A program made the translations under genes and the position numbers. This document shows, piece by piece, positions 35,689-45,247 of a DNA stretch of 64,000 nt. Location of the stretch: the NCBI GenBank assembly GCA_965221935.1, contig CBDCSZ010000011.1, positions 1 through 64,000 of the forward strand, written 5' to 3'. The number at the start of each line of letters is the position of its first letter. The first letter of the stretch is position 1. The notes under the pieces are model-generated. The model was not told the DNA's origin and did no database searches. It was given only the letters and a program-made list of their open reading frames with translations. This DNA comes from JAPOXR01 sp965221935. Lineage in GTDB: Bacteria; Pseudomonadota; Alphaproteobacteria; Rhodobacterales; Rhodobacteraceae.

Positions 35689-38600
35689 GCGCCACATCGC
35701 TCGGCCGCGCGCAGCGCTTCCGAAGGCGGACCGGCGGCAAGTTCCCGCAGCAGCTCATCGCGTCTTTGCATGGCCGCTTTGTGGTTTGCCGCCCACACCG
35801 GACCAAAGCCGCGCACCGCCAGCGGCAGCCGGGCCAGTTCCTTCGCCGCCGGTTGACATGCCCGCGATGGGTCAGCAAGCAGCATATCCATGTCGGATTC
35901 GTAAATCCGGATCATCTCGCGCTGGCCGCGGCGCTCGGCGGAATAACCAAACGGATCGAAGGGCGTGCCGCGCAGCCCTTTCATTCTGGCCAGGATCCGG
36001 AAAACACTGAGAATCCACATTCCAAACGCCCGTTTCCTCGGTCTCCCGCCGGTTCCCTTTCCCGGCAGGATCGGCGGCGCCAGATGAAAGGACATGCGAA
36101 ACCCGTCCTCGAATTCTTCCCTGGCCTTATCCGCCGATGTCAGCAGCAGACGCGCCACTTCAAATTCATCCTTGATGGCCAGCGCTTTGTGATAACCACG
36201 GACCGCCGCATCCCGCAGATCTCCGGGCGGGAACCGTTTGACGAGATTTTCGTAGCGCGCCGCCAGCGCATCGCCGCTGTGGCTGCGCAAATGCCCTTTG
36301 CGGTTTTCAAACGCCGACAGCCCGCTCAATGGCGCGGATTCTGTCGCCGACGCCGACGCCGCCTCTGCTGCTTCCGGATCGCACACTGTCCATCTTCCGA
36401 CCTCAAAGGCTTTCAGGTTGGCCTCTGCGGCGGCGCCGTTCAGTCCGATGGCCTGTTCCAAGGCCGGTTTGCGCAGCGGAACGCAGCCTGACTGCCATGC
36501 CGCGCCAAGCAGCAGCATATTTGCGTAAATTGAATCGCCGAGCAGATTTCGGGCCAGTGTCGACGCGTTGACGATGTGAGAATTTCCCGCGCCAAGCACG
36601 GCTTCAAGGCGCTGACGCAGCTCCTGCATTGGCAGTCTGAATTCGGTGTCACGGGTAAAATCGCCGGTGTTGATCTCGTGCGAATTCACCACCGCCCGTG
36701 TGCGGCCGGTCTCCATGAGTTCGAGCGTGCCGGCCGACGCTGTGACCACAAGGTCGCCGCCAATGACACAGTCAGCCTCGCCGTCGGCGACCCGGATCGC
36801 GGAAATGTCCTGCGGCTTGTCGGCCAGCCGGCAATGGATATGAACCGCCCCTCCCTTTTGCGCGAGGCCCGCCATTTCGATCATTCCGGCGCCCTTGCCG
36901 TCAATATGCGCCGCCATTGCAACGATCGCGCCGATGGTCACGACCCCGGTTCCGCCAACTCCGGCGATCACCATATTGAAGGTCCGGCGAATGGCCCGCA
37001 TTTCCGGTTCGGGCAATTCGGGAACGGCAAACCCGGCTCTGGCCGAATCGCGGATTTTCGTGCCCGACAGCGTCACAAATGATGGGCAGAAGCCATTGAG
37101 ACAGCTGAAATCTTTGTTGCAGCTTGAATGGTCGATCGCGCGTTTTCGTCCAAGCGGCGTTGCCACCGGAACGATGGAAACGCAGTTTGACTGCACACCG
37201 CAGTCGCCGCAGCCCTCGCAGACATCGGTATTGATAAAGACGTGTCTGTCCGGATCGGGAAACAGCCCGCGCTTGCGGCGGCGCCGTTTTTCGGCGGCAC
37301 AGGTCTGCACATAGACGATCGCGGTCACACCGCTGATGTCACGGAATCTCCGCTGCACTTCGTCGAGAGCTTCGCGCTCATGTTTCTCAGCCGCAGACGG
37401 GAATTCAGCAAGGTCAATATCCTCCTTTTCGTCATAGACGACGGCGATCCTGCGCACGCCGATGGCTTCCAGTTCCCGCGTCACTTTGGCCGCCGTCAGC
37501 CCGCCATCGTTGATCTGGCCGCCGGTCATCGCGACTGCGTCATTGAACAGCAGTTTGAATGTGATGTTGACGTTGGCCGCAACCGCGGCCCGAACCGCCA
37601 TTATGCCGGAGTGATTGTAGGTGCCGTCGCCCAGGTTTTGAAACACGTGCCCGCGCCGGGAAAACGGCGCTTCGCCAATCCAGTTGGCGCCTTCGCCGCC
37701 CATCTGGGTGAATCCGACAGTATCGCGGTCCATCCACTGCACCATGTAGTGGCAGCCTATGCCGGCATAGGCGCGCGAACCGTCCGGCACCTTCGTCGAA
37801 CTGTTGTGCGGGCAGCCGGAACAGAAATACGGAAGCCGCTGCGAGATGTCCTGGAAGTTGCCGCGGGCGGCGGTCCGGTCCAGCCGTTCCAGCGCGGCGG
37901 CGATTCTGTCGGTTCCGCGGCCTTCCTCAACCAGGATCGAACCAAGCTTTCGGGCGATCGTGACCGGGTCAAGCGCGTATCGCGTCTGGAACAGCTCCCC
38001 GCCGCGGTCGGTCCGGCGGCCATAGACACGCCGTCCCTGACGGTCGTCAAAGATCGCTTCCTTGATCTGGGCCTCAATCAGCTTTCGTTTTTCCTCGACG
38101 ACGACAATCAACTCCAGCCCGGCAGCCCATTGGCGGAAACTCCGTTCGTCGAGGGGCCAGGTCATGCCAACCTTATAGGCGGTGATTCCCAGCCGTTCGG
38201 CTTCGCCTGAATCGATGCCGAGCAGATCCAGCGCATGCTGCAGATCGAGCCAGTTCTTGCCGGCGGCGACAAATCCGATGGTGGCGCCTGGTTTGCCATA
38301 GACCCGCCTGTCGACCTGATTGGCGTGCGCGAATGACTCGGCGGCGGAGCGGCGGAAGTTTATGACCCTTGCTTCCTGGTCGCGCGGTGAATCGATCAGC
38401 CGGATATTGATCCCTCCCGGCGGCAGGTCGATCTGCGGCGAGGTGAGCCGCATCCTATCAACACGCCCATCGACCACTGACGTCGACTCGACTGTCTCCT
38501 TCATGCATTTGAGGCCGACCCAGTTCCCGGAAAACCTCGAAAGGGCGTAGCCGAGGACGCCAAAGTCGAGAATCTCCTGCACGCCGGCCGGTGAGAGAAT

Positions 38601-39119
38601 CGGAATATACGAATCGACAAGCGTCCATTCAGACTGATGCAGCGTTGTCGAGCTTTCGCCGGTATGGTCATCCCCGAGCGCCATCAGGACGCCGCCGTGT
38701 CGCGAGACACCCGCCATATTGGCGTGCCGCAGCACATCGCCCGACCGGTCAACGCCCGGCCCCTTGCCATACCAAAGGCCAAACACGCCGTCATAGCGTC
38801 CTTCGCCGCGCAGTCCGGACTGCTGCGCCCCCCACAGCGCTGTCGCCGCCAGATCTTCGTTGAGCGCCGCTTCGAACCGCACCGACGCCGCCTCTAATTC
38901 TCTCTGCGCCCGGGTCATCTGCATATCGACGGCCCCCAGCGGCGAACCGCGGTATCCGGTCACATATCCGGCTGTGTTGAGTCCCGCCCTTCGGTCGCGC
39001 TCGCTCTGCAGCAGCATCAGGCGAACCAGGGCCTGAGTTCCGTTCAGCAATAAAGTTGAACAGGAAAGGTCAAACCGGTCAGAAAGCCGAACCCTGCCCG
39101 TGTTCACAACAAACCTCAT
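35685..39119 (-). CDS. Fused indolepyruvate ferredoxin oxidoreductase (IorA-IorB type)
   Basis: The 1144-aa single-chain 2-oxoacid oxidoreductase has an N-terminal pyrimidine-binding domain (about residues 20-400), a TPP-binding domain with GIGCHYM (about residue 456) and GDGTYNHSGIMAVR (about residues 501-514), a ferredoxin-like cysteine cluster (CEGCGDCGVQSNC at about 646), and a C-terminal gamma domain (VIAGVGGTGVVTIG at about 735). It oxidises aryl- or branched 2-oxoacids to acyl-CoA, reducing ferredoxin. Fused forms are widespread in proteobacteria. It is divergent from a LysR gene 143 bp away that is the likely regulator. Confidence 0.9.
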   Translation of the reverse strand: MRFVVNTGRVRLSDRFDLSCSTLLLNGTQALVRLMLLQSERDRRAGLNTAGYVTGYRGSPLGAVDMQMTRAQRELEAASVRFEAALNEDLAATALWGAQQSGLRGEGRYDGVFGLWYGKGPGVDRSGDVLRHANMAGVSRHGGVLMALGDDHTGESSTTLHQSEWTLVDSYIPILSPAGVQEILDFGVLGYALSRFSGNWVGLKCMKETVESTSVVDGRVDRMRLTSPQIDLPPGGINIRLIDSPRDQEARVINFRRSAAESFAHANQVDRRVYGKPGATIGFVAAGKNWLDLQHALDLLGIDSGEAERLGITAYKVGMTWPLDERSFRQWAAGLELIVVVEEKRKLIEAQIKEAIFDDRQGRRVYGRRTDRGGELFQTRYALDPVTIARKLGSILVEEGRGTDRIAAALERLDRTAARGNFQDISQRLPYFCSGCPHNSSTKVPDGSRAYAGIGCHYMVQWMDRDTVGFTQMGGEGANWIGEAPFSRRGHVFQNLGDGTYNHSGIMAVRAAVAANVNITFKLLFNDAVAMTGGQINDGGLTAAKVTRELEAIGVRRIAVVYDEKEDIDLAEFPSAAEKHEREALDEVQRRFRDISGVTAIVYVQTCAAEKRRRRKRGLFPDPDRHVFINTDVCEGCGDCGVQSNCVSIVPVATPLGRKRAIDHSSCNKDFSCLNGFCPSFVTLSGTKIRDSARAGFAVPELPEPEMRAIRRTFNMVIAGVGGTGVVTIGAIVAMAAHIDGKGAGMIEMAGLAQKGGAVHIHCRLADKPQDISAIRVADGEADCVIGGDLVVTASAGTLELMETGRTRAVVNSHEINTGDFTRDTEFRLPMQELRQRLEAVLGAGNSHIVNASTLARNLLGDSIYANMLLLGAAWQSGCVPLRKPALEQAIGLNGAAAEANLKAFEVGRWTVCDPEAAEAASASATESAPLSGLSAFENRKGHLRSHSGDALAARYENLVKRFPPGDLRDAAVRGYHKALAIKDEFEVARLLLTSADKAREEFEDGFRMSFHLAPPILPGKGTGGRPRKRAFGMWILSVFRILARMKGLRGTPFDPFGYSAERRGQREMIRIYESDMDMLLADPSRACQPAAKELARLPLAVRGFGPVWAANHKAAMQRRDELLRELAAGPPSEALRAAERCGA

Positions 39120-39136
39120 TCCCCAATGGAATTCTG

Positions 39137-39154
39137 TTCCCCATTTACGGGGAA
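39137..39154. promoter_or_regulatory. Candidate operator between the oxidoreductase and lysR genes
   Basis: Perfect dyad TTCCCC-ATTTAC-GGGGAA at 39137-39154, with a further half-site ATTCCCC at 39118-39124. It lies 18 bp upstream of the oxidoreductase ATG and in the shared divergent spacer, where LysR-type proteins usually bind. The T-N11-A LysR signature is not obvious, so another regulator is possible. Confidence 0.45.
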
Positions 39155-39262
39155 TTGCTGCTAAATTGAAGCGGAATCGTGCCCGTGACCTTCGTCTGCC
39201 ACCGGTCCATAGCTAGACGATCCGGGTAAATTCACCGTGCAAATGGTAAGGCGGAGCTCCCG

Positions 39263-40153
39263 ATGGACTGGGATAAACTCAGAATATTCCACGCGGTTGC
39301 GGCCGAGGGGAACCTGACCCGCGCCGGGGAAACCCTGCATCTCAGCCAGTCTGCCGTCAGCCGGCAGATCAGCGCTCTTGAGGACAGTCTTGCCTCGACC
39401 CTGTTTCACCGCCATGCGCGCGGACTGATCCTGACTGAGCAGGGCGAGCTGCTGCAGCACGCGACGGCTGCCATGACGCGGCGGCTGGAAGCGGCGACGG
39501 CGCGCATCCGCGATTCCAAAGATGAGATATTCGGCGAATTGCGGGTTACGACCACTGTCGGATTCGGCACGCTGTGGATCGCGCCAAGGTTGAAAACGCT
39601 TTATGCGCGGTATCCGACACTGAAGATCGACCTGATCCTGGATGAACGGGTGCTGGATCTTCCGATGCGCGAAGCGGACATTGCCATCCGGATGAAAGAA
39701 CCGTCCCAGGCAGACCTCATTCGGCGCAAGATCATGGCGACCTCTATGCGCCTTTTCGCTTCGCAGGACTATCTTGATGCCAACGGCGTGCCGCGCGGTC
39801 TGCACGATCTCGAGGGCCACAGGCTGATTTGTCAGGGGCTGCGCCAGATTGCCGAAAGCACAAACACCCAGTTCATGCACAGCCTGTTCGAGGGCAACGC
39901 CTCTTCGTACCTGACCGTCAACAACTATTACGGCGTACTGCAGGGGGTGCTGCACAATCTCGGCATTGGGGTGTTGCCGAATTATTTGACAGAGCATTTC
40001 CCGGGTTTGGTGCGCGTGCTGCCCGATCTGCAGTCTTCGGAAATCCCGGTTTATCTTGCCTATCCGGTTGAATTGCGCGAATCTAAAAGAATTCGGGCGT
40101 TCCGGGACTTTGTGCTGGACCAGGCTGGCGTCAGGCGGCCGGTGTCCGGATAA
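39263..40153 (+). CDS. LysR-family transcriptional regulator
   Basis: The 296-aa protein has an N-terminal winged HTH (residues 1-60; GNLTRAGETLHLSQSAVSRQI) and a C-terminal periplasmic-binding-like effector domain (about 95-290; LRVTTTVGFGTLWIAPRL). It is transcribed away from the indolepyruvate oxidoreductase gene, the classic layout for a LysR activator and its target. The effector may be an aromatic 2-oxoacid or amino acid (inference from the neighbour only). An RBS GGAG lies upstream of ATG 39263. Confidence 0.9.
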   Translation: MDWDKLRIFHAVAAEGNLTRAGETLHLSQSAVSRQISALEDSLASTLFHRHARGLILTEQGELLQHATAAMTRRLEAATARIRDSKDEIFGELRVTTTVGFGTLWIAPRLKTLYARYPTLKIDLILDERVLDLPMREADIAIRMKEPSQADLIRRKIMATSMRLFASQDYLDANGVPRGLHDLEGHRLICQGLRQIAESTNTQFMHSLFEGNASSYLTVNNYYGVLQGVLHNLGIGVLPNYLTEHFPGLVRVLPDLQSSEIPVYLAYPVELRESKRIRAFRDFVLDQAGVRRPVSG

Positions 40154-40320
40154 CCGGTTCCGGCGACCGGGTCGGAGCAGCGCGGACCTGGCCGCAGCAG
40201 CGTGGACTTGGCCGCGCCAGTGAGTTCGCGCCGGGATCTGCGTTCCAACCCGCCGGCAGCTATGGCTTGCACGGCCGCATCGCAGGAATTAGATGTAAAG
40301 GTGAAACAGGAGGAATCCGG

Positions 40321-40563
40321 ATGGCAATCAAGGCTTCCGAACTCAGCCGGCTCATTCAGGAGGCCTTTCCAAACGCCAAGGTGACGATCACCGACCTGGC
40401 CGGAGACGGCAACCACTACGCGGCACAGGTCATAGATGCCGGGTTTTTGGGCATGAACCGTGTTCAGCAGCAGCGTGCGGTTTATGCGGCCCTAAAGGAG
40501 AAGATGAGCGGGCCGAACGGCGAATTGCACGCCCTGGCGCTGACCACAAAGGCCACGGAGTAG
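40321..40563 (+). CDS. bolA: BolA-family protein
   Basis: The 80-aa protein has the BolA fold: AFPNAKVTITDLAGDGNHYAA (about residues 15-35) and the conserved QRAVYAALKEKM (about 53-64). A His in DGNHYA is the likely cluster ligand shared with a monothiol glutaredoxin. It is followed 3 bp later by the CGFS glutaredoxin, its physical partner in iron-sulphur handling. It has a strong RBS (AGGAGG) 7 bp before ATG 40321. The spacer from 40154 to 40320 has no gene. Confidence 0.92.
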   Translation: MAIKASELSRLIQEAFPNAKVTITDLAGDGNHYAAQVIDAGFLGMNRVQQQRAVYAALKEKMSGPNGELHALALTTKATE

Positions 40564-40566
40564 ACA

Positions 40567-40932
40567 ATGGTAAACGACATTCAGAACAAAATCCGCAGCA
40601 CCGTCGATGACAACGATGTCGTGCTTTTCATGAAGGGAACGCGGTTTGGCCCGCAATGTGGATTCTCATCGCGTGTCGTTGGCGTCCTGAATTTTATGGA
40701 AGTCGAATTCGTCGACGTGAATGTGCTGGAAGATCAGGAACTTCGCGAAGGAATCAAACAGTTTTCCGACTGGCCGACGATTCCACAGATCTACGTCAAG
40801 GGCGAGTTTGTCGGCGGCTGCGATATTTTTACCGAGATGACCATGTCGGGCGAATTGGATCAGCTGCTCGACGACAAGGAAATTTCTTACAGCAAACAGG
40901 CGGCGGCCCGGATTCGGGAACACAACAGCTGA
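40567..40932 (+). CDS. grxD: Monothiol glutaredoxin, Grx4 family
   Basis: The 121-aa protein has the active-site CGFS in FGPQCGFSSRVV (about residue 31), WPTIPQIYVKGEFVGGCDI (about 69-87) and a C-terminal extension (SYSKQAAARIREHNS). Two copies bind a [2Fe-2S] cluster, often as a heterodimer with BolA, for iron-sulphur delivery and iron sensing. It is in an operon with bolA. Confidence 0.95.
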   Translation: MVNDIQNKIRSTVDDNDVVLFMKGTRFGPQCGFSSRVVGVLNFMEVEFVDVNVLEDQELREGIKQFSDWPTIPQIYVKGEFVGGCDIFTEMTMSGELDQLLDDKEISYSKQAAARIREHNS

Positions 40933-40954
40933 CCGCCGCATTCCCGGCGGTCAC
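40931..40954 (+). terminator. Hairpin at the 3' end of grxD
   Basis: TGACCGCCG-CATTCC-CGGCGGTCA, a perfect 9-bp stem overlapping the grxD stop codon. There is no T-run after it on either strand, so it may be a Rho-assisted or stabilising hairpin. It also faces the convergent zapA transcript. Confidence 0.55.
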
Positions 40955-41134
40955 AGAGCGGCTGCCCACACCCCTGCCCTTCATTCAGCGAATCTGCGGC
41001 GGTTCAGGCGAAATCCGCCAACGGCACAAGTGAATCGCGGTTTGGCTGCCCGGCGGCGTCAATTCATATCGACCGCTCTCCGCCCGCATTGAAACTCGCC
41101 GGCGTCAGCGCTGGACGGGACCAGTCGGCGGATT

Positions 41135-41512
41135 TCAGTCGGTCAGCACTTCATCCAGCCTCTCAGCCAAAGCCTCCGTGCGGCGCGCAAAATTCTCCAG
41201 GGAATGCAGGACGACCTGGTCGGCGACCGGCACTCTCACGACCGGCGGCTTGCGTTCGACTTCGGTCCTGAGCCGGCTGATCTCGTCATTGGTCGTCTTA
41301 AGCTCTTGCTTGAGATCCAGCAGCTTATCGGCGATCTTCATTCCCGAGAGGACGAGGTCGTTGGCGGCTGAGACCGGTGAGTTCGGCGTGGATTTCAGGC
41401 CACTCAGTTCGGCCTGCAACAATTCCGCGGCGGCCCGCGCCGACGTCATTTCCTGTTCGTCCACCGCGACTTGATAGGCGCGCCCGTGGACCATGATCCG
41501 GACCTCAGGCAC
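41135..41512 (-). CDS. zapA: Cell division protein ZapA
   Basis: The 125-aa protein has the ZapA domain (MVHGRAYQVAVDEQE at the start; AANDLVLSGMKIADKLLDLKQEL, a coiled-coil helix at about residues 48-75). It bundles FtsZ filaments at the division site. The frame opens with GTG 41512, overlapping the stop of the preceding DUF4164 gene by 8 bp, or ATG 41494. Pairing with a DUF4164 coiled-coil protein upstream and tkt divergent is standard in alphaproteobacteria. Confidence 0.85.
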   Translation of the reverse strand: MPEVRIMVHGRAYQVAVDEQEMTSARAAAELLQAELSGLKSTPNSPVSAANDLVLSGMKIADKLLDLKQELKTTNDEISRLRTEVERKPPVVRVPVADQVVLHSLENFARRTEALAERLDEVLTD

Positions 41513-41816
41513 GGATGCCGCCTCCGACGAGCGGCGCCATCTCGTCCAGCACCGAAGCCAGATCCCTGAGATCCTTTGCCCGCGCGGTTTTCAGTTTCGC
41601 CAGCTCTTCCTTATGGTTCTGCAGCTTTGCGATCTGGCGTACAGCCAGATCCAGCTTTTCCTCCAAATCGGCGACTTTCCGCCGTTCCGCGGCGATTTCG
41701 GCTGACAGATGCTCAATTTCGCGAATCGTGGCCCGGTTCTTTGTTTCAAGTGTGCCCGCCATCCGCCGGCATGCAGCATCCACCCGATCGACAAGCACGC
41801 GAGTCGTCTGATCCAT
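41505..41816 (-). CDS. DUF4164-type coiled-coil protein
   Basis: About 103 aa, almost entirely helical with heptads (IREIEHLSAEIAAERRKVAD, LEEKLDLAVRQIAKLQNHK), starting MDQTTRVLVDRVDAACRRM. The open frame upstream to 41966 lacks similarity and overlaps the tkt promoter, so ATG 41816 is preferred. Proteins of this kind precede zapA in alphaproteobacteria and may assist in Z-ring formation, but their function is not established. Confidence 0.75.
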   Translation of the reverse strand: MDQTTRVLVDRVDAACRRMAGTLETKNRATIREIEHLSAEIAAERRKVADLEEKLDLAVRQIAKLQNHKEELAKLKTARAKDLRDLASVLDEMAPLVGGGIRA

Positions 41817-41967
41817 AAACCTCAATCCGCAGCGAATTTCCCCGCCATTATCTTTTACTTCCCGCGCAAGCGCAATGACGGCGGTTACGGCTTTGATTCC
41901 CGAAATGCTTGCCTGTACAGAAATTTCGGTCAATATCCTGCGCGGCGATTTGCGGGAGGAAGCCAAA

Positions 41968-43986
41968 GTGAAGATAAGTCAGCTGATCGAAAGCCATCCG
42001 GGCCATTGGCAGCGGGCATGCGCCGTCAGGTCGCTTGCTATGGATGCGGTGCAGGCCGCGAATTCCGGTCATCCCGGCATGCCGATGGGCATGGCGGATG
42101 TGGCAACGGTTCTGTTCGAAAAACATCTGAGATTCGATGCCTCAGACCCGGAGTGGCCAGATCGCGACCGCTTTGTTCTGTCCGCCGGCCATGGTTCGAT
42201 GTTGATCTACGCGCTGCTGCACCTGACCGGCTATTCGGACTTTACTCTCGATCAGCTGAAGAATTTCCGGCAGCTTGGTTCAGTGACACCCGGTCACCCC
42301 GAGTTTGGCCACGGCGCCGGTGTCGAGACCACGACCGGTCCGCTCGGCCAAGGGGTGGCCAACGCCGTTGGCATGGCCATCGCGGAGGAATATCTGCGCA
42401 GCAGGTTTGGTCCGGGAATCGTGAACCACAGAACCTATGTGCTGGCCGGGGACGGTTGCCTGATGGAGGGGATCAGCCACGAAGCGGCGGGTCTGGCGGG
42501 ACGGCTCAATCTGTCGCGTCTCACCGTGCTGTTCGATGACAACGGGATATCAATCGATGGCAGCGTCGCGCTGAGCGATATCACCGACCAGATGGCCCGG
42601 TTTGAATCCTATGGCTGGACGGTGATGTCCTGTGACGGTCATGATCCGTCGGACATCGATGCGGCGCTGCGAGAAGCGAAATCCAGCCGCCGCCCGTGTC
42701 TGATCGCCTGCAGGACTGAAATCGGCTTCGGTTCGCCCAACAAACAGGGCACCGCGAAAGCCCACGGCAGTCCTCTCGGCCCGGAGGAAATCACCGCCAC
42801 CAGAAAAGTCTATGACTGGCCGCACGAGGCGTTTTCCATTCCTTCCGAGATTGCCGAAAAATGGCAAGAGACCGGCCGGCGCGGCGGCGGCGACAGGCGC
42901 AAATGGCAGCAGCGCCTGGATGCGATGCCTGCCGGCCTGCGGAAACGGTTTGACCGGATGGTCAGCGGCGAGACGCCCAAAAGGCTGGCCGCCAAAATCA
43001 GCGCGCTGAAGCGGGAAGTGTCCAAATCGGCGCCGACGATGGCAACCCGCAAATCTTCCGAGCTCGTCCTGTCCCGGATCAATCCGATGCTTCCTGAAGC
43101 GATCGGCGGCTCTGCCGACCTGACCGGATCCAACAACACAAAAACAGAAGATCTCGGTGTGTTTTCGGAAAACAGCCGCTCCGGCCGTTACATCCATTTC
43201 GGAATCCGCGAGCATGCGATGGCCGGGGCGATGAACGGCATGGCGCTGCATGGCGGCGTCCGCCCCTATGGCGGCACTTTTCTCTGCTTCACCGACTATG
43301 CGCGGCCGGCGATCAGACTTTCAGCGCTGATCGGGGTTCCGGTGACATATGTCATGACGCACGACTCCATCGGTCTTGGCGAGGACGGTCCGACCCACCA
43401 GCCGGTCGAACATCTGTCGATGCTGCGGGCGACGCCAAACCTCGACGTGTTCCGGCCCTGCGACACGGTTGAAACGGCCGAAGCGTGGCAGCTGGCGATG
43501 ACTTCTGTGACGACACCGAGTGTGCTCGCGCTGACCCGCCAAGGTCTTCCGACACTGCGGACACAGCATAAGCGGCAGAATCTGTGCGCATTCGGCGCCT
43601 ACATTCTGGCGGACTCGGACGCGCCCCGAAAGGTGGTGCTGCTGGCGACCGGTTCGGAGGTTTCAGTCGCCATGGAAGCGCGGACGCAGCTCGAAGCCGA
43701 GGGCATCGGAACGCGCGTTGTGTCAATGCCCTGCTGGGAGCGGTTCGCGGTCCAGGATGAGACCTACCGGCGGCGCGTGCTGCCGCGCGCCGCCGTGCGT
43801 GTCGCTGTCGAGGCGGGTGTGAGGCATGGCTGGGAAAGATGGCTGTGCGGCGAGCGCGGCCGGGAGAGCAAAGCCGGATTCGTGGGAATGGACGGATTTG
43901 GCGCCTCAGCCCCGGGTTCCCATCTTTACGCGCATTTCGGCATCACTGCGGAGGCGGTCGCGGAGAAGGCAAAATCTCTCATTTGA
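41968..43986 (+). CDS. tkt: Transketolase
   Basis: The 672-aa TPP enzyme of the pentose phosphate pathway has NSGHPGMPMGMADV (about residues 30-43), the TPP/Mg motif AGDGCLMEGISHEA (about 155-168), and the catalytic Glu region FGIREHAMAGAMNGM (about 410-424). The start is inferred as GTG 41968, because GGAGGA lies 7 bp upstream and the upstream open frame reads against the DUF4164 gene. No frameshift is visible over 2 kb. It precedes gap and pgk in the usual alphaproteobacterial order, but those two are broken. Confidence 0.93.
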   Translation: MKISQLIESHPGHWQRACAVRSLAMDAVQAANSGHPGMPMGMADVATVLFEKHLRFDASDPEWPDRDRFVLSAGHGSMLIYALLHLTGYSDFTLDQLKNFRQLGSVTPGHPEFGHGAGVETTTGPLGQGVANAVGMAIAEEYLRSRFGPGIVNHRTYVLAGDGCLMEGISHEAAGLAGRLNLSRLTVLFDDNGISIDGSVALSDITDQMARFESYGWTVMSCDGHDPSDIDAALREAKSSRRPCLIACRTEIGFGSPNKQGTAKAHGSPLGPEEITATRKVYDWPHEAFSIPSEIAEKWQETGRRGGGDRRKWQQRLDAMPAGLRKRFDRMVSGETPKRLAAKISALKREVSKSAPTMATRKSSELVLSRINPMLPEAIGGSADLTGSNNTKTEDLGVFSENSRSGRYIHFGIREHAMAGAMNGMALHGGVRPYGGTFLCFTDYARPAIRLSALIGVPVTYVMTHDSIGLGEDGPTHQPVEHLSMLRATPNLDVFRPCDTVETAEAWQLAMTSVTTPSVLALTRQGLPTLRTQHKRQNLCAFGAYILADSDAPRKVVLLATGSEVSVAMEARTQLEAEGIGTRVVSMPCWERFAVQDETYRRRVLPRAAVRVAVEAGVRHGWERWLCGERGRESKAGFVGMDGFGASAPGSHLYAHFGITAEAVAEKAKSLI

Positions 43987-44081
43987 CGAGGCGGTGCGCG
44001 GATTGCCTGGAAATGCCGGCAGGGAGATGTGATGCCCGCTCATGCCGATAGAAAAAGCAAACCGCGCCGGTTATAGATTCC

Positions 44082-44099
44082 GCGGCCGCAGTCGGCCGC
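44082..44099. repeat. Short GC-rich hairpin between tkt and gap
   Basis: GCGGCCG-CAGT-CGGCCGC, a perfect 7-bp stem without a T-run, in the 228-bp tkt/gap spacer. It could end tkt transcription or be incidental. Confidence 0.35.
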
Positions 44100-44214
44100 T
44101 TGGCGGTGCGGGTCCGATGCACGCCGCCGCCGGGCTTGGGCAAACATGCAGATTGTTGCCAGATTGGCCTGCGGCTGCGTAAAAATTTGAAAGAGACGGT
44201 TTTTCAAGGAGTTC

Positions 44215-45220
44215 ATGATGGCAGCTTTGGTGGGAATTAACGGTTTTGGACGCATAGGCCGCAATATTTTGCGGGCGGCTGCCGAGTCAAAGCGCAACGA
44301 TGTGCAGGTGATTGCGGTGAATGATCTCGCGCCAGTCGACCATTTGGCGCACCTGCTTGAATTCGACTCGGTGCATGGGCGGTATCCGGGAACAATCCGC
44401 ACCGGCAACGATTTCATCGACATCGGGTCTGGAGCGATCAAGGTCACTGCCGTCAGCGAGCCGGAGGCCCTGCCGTGGACTGAGGTCGGCATTGCCATGG
44501 AGTGCACCGGCCGGTTCACCGCGCGCAGCGAGGCGGCGCGCCATCTGCAGAACGGATCTGAAAGGGTGTTGGTCTCGGCCCCGACCAGCGATGCCGACCG
44601 AACCGTCGTTTTCGGAGTGAACCATGCCGGCATCGCCAGCGAAGACCGGGTTGTTTCAAAACGCGTCCTGCACAACCAATTGCCTGGCGCCGATCGCCAA
44701 AGTGATGGCCGATGCGGTCGGCATCGAGCACGGATTCATGACCACAATCCACAGCTACACCGGCGACCAGCCGACGCTGGACGCAGTGCACAAGGATCCG
44801 TACCGGGCGCGGGCCGCCGCCGTTTCCATGATCCCGACCTCGACCGGCGCGGCGCGGGGCTGTCGGTCTGGTGCTTCCGGAGCTTGACGGGAGACTCGAC
44901 GGTGTGGCGATCCGGGTGCCGACACCAAATGTCTCAGTTGTCGATCTGACGTTCACAGCGTCGCGCGAAACCACCTCGCAAGAACTCAATGAGTGTGTCG
45001 TGAAGGCCGCCGAAGGCAGTCTGGAAGGCATACTTGGATATACCGGCAAACCGAACGTCTCAATCGACTTTAACCACGATCCGCGGTCATCGATCTTCCA
45101 TCTCGATCAGACCAGAGTGATGCAGGGTTTCGTTTTTGCCGTGTGTTGAGCTGGTATGACAACGAATGGGGATTTTCCAACCGGATGTGTGACGTCGCCG
45201 CCTCGATGGCGCTTCTCTGA
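44215..45220 (+). pseudogene. gap: Glyceraldehyde-3-phosphate dehydrogenase gene with three frameshifts
   Basis: All of GAPDH is recognisable but in four segments. Frame 1 (44215 to about 44655) starts AALVGINGFGRIGRN, the NAD-binding fold. Frame 2 (about 44655-44860) has the catalytic SCTTNCLAP, HSYTGDQPTLD and STGAA. Frame 3 (about 44870-45145) has LPELDGRLDGVAIRVPTPN. The last segment (45152-45220) has WYDNEWGFSNRM. The first two shifts are explained by one extra A in TTTCAAAACGCG (about 44660) and one extra G in GCGCGGGGC (about 44855). The third is a small indel in GTGTGT (about 45143). RBS AGGAG precedes ATG 44215. As written it cannot make an active enzyme. Real decay or sequencing error cannot be told apart here. 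Confidence 0.92.
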
Positions 45221-45247
45221 CCGGAGCCGGCAACCGGTTTTCTGGAG

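Noticed and set aside
40955..41134. Possible 6S RNA (ssrS) downstream of zapA
   Set aside because: Alphaproteobacteria often have ssrS here and the spacer is about the right size, but I cannot recognise the closing stem and central bubble. A covariance search with the 6S model on the minus strand would decide.
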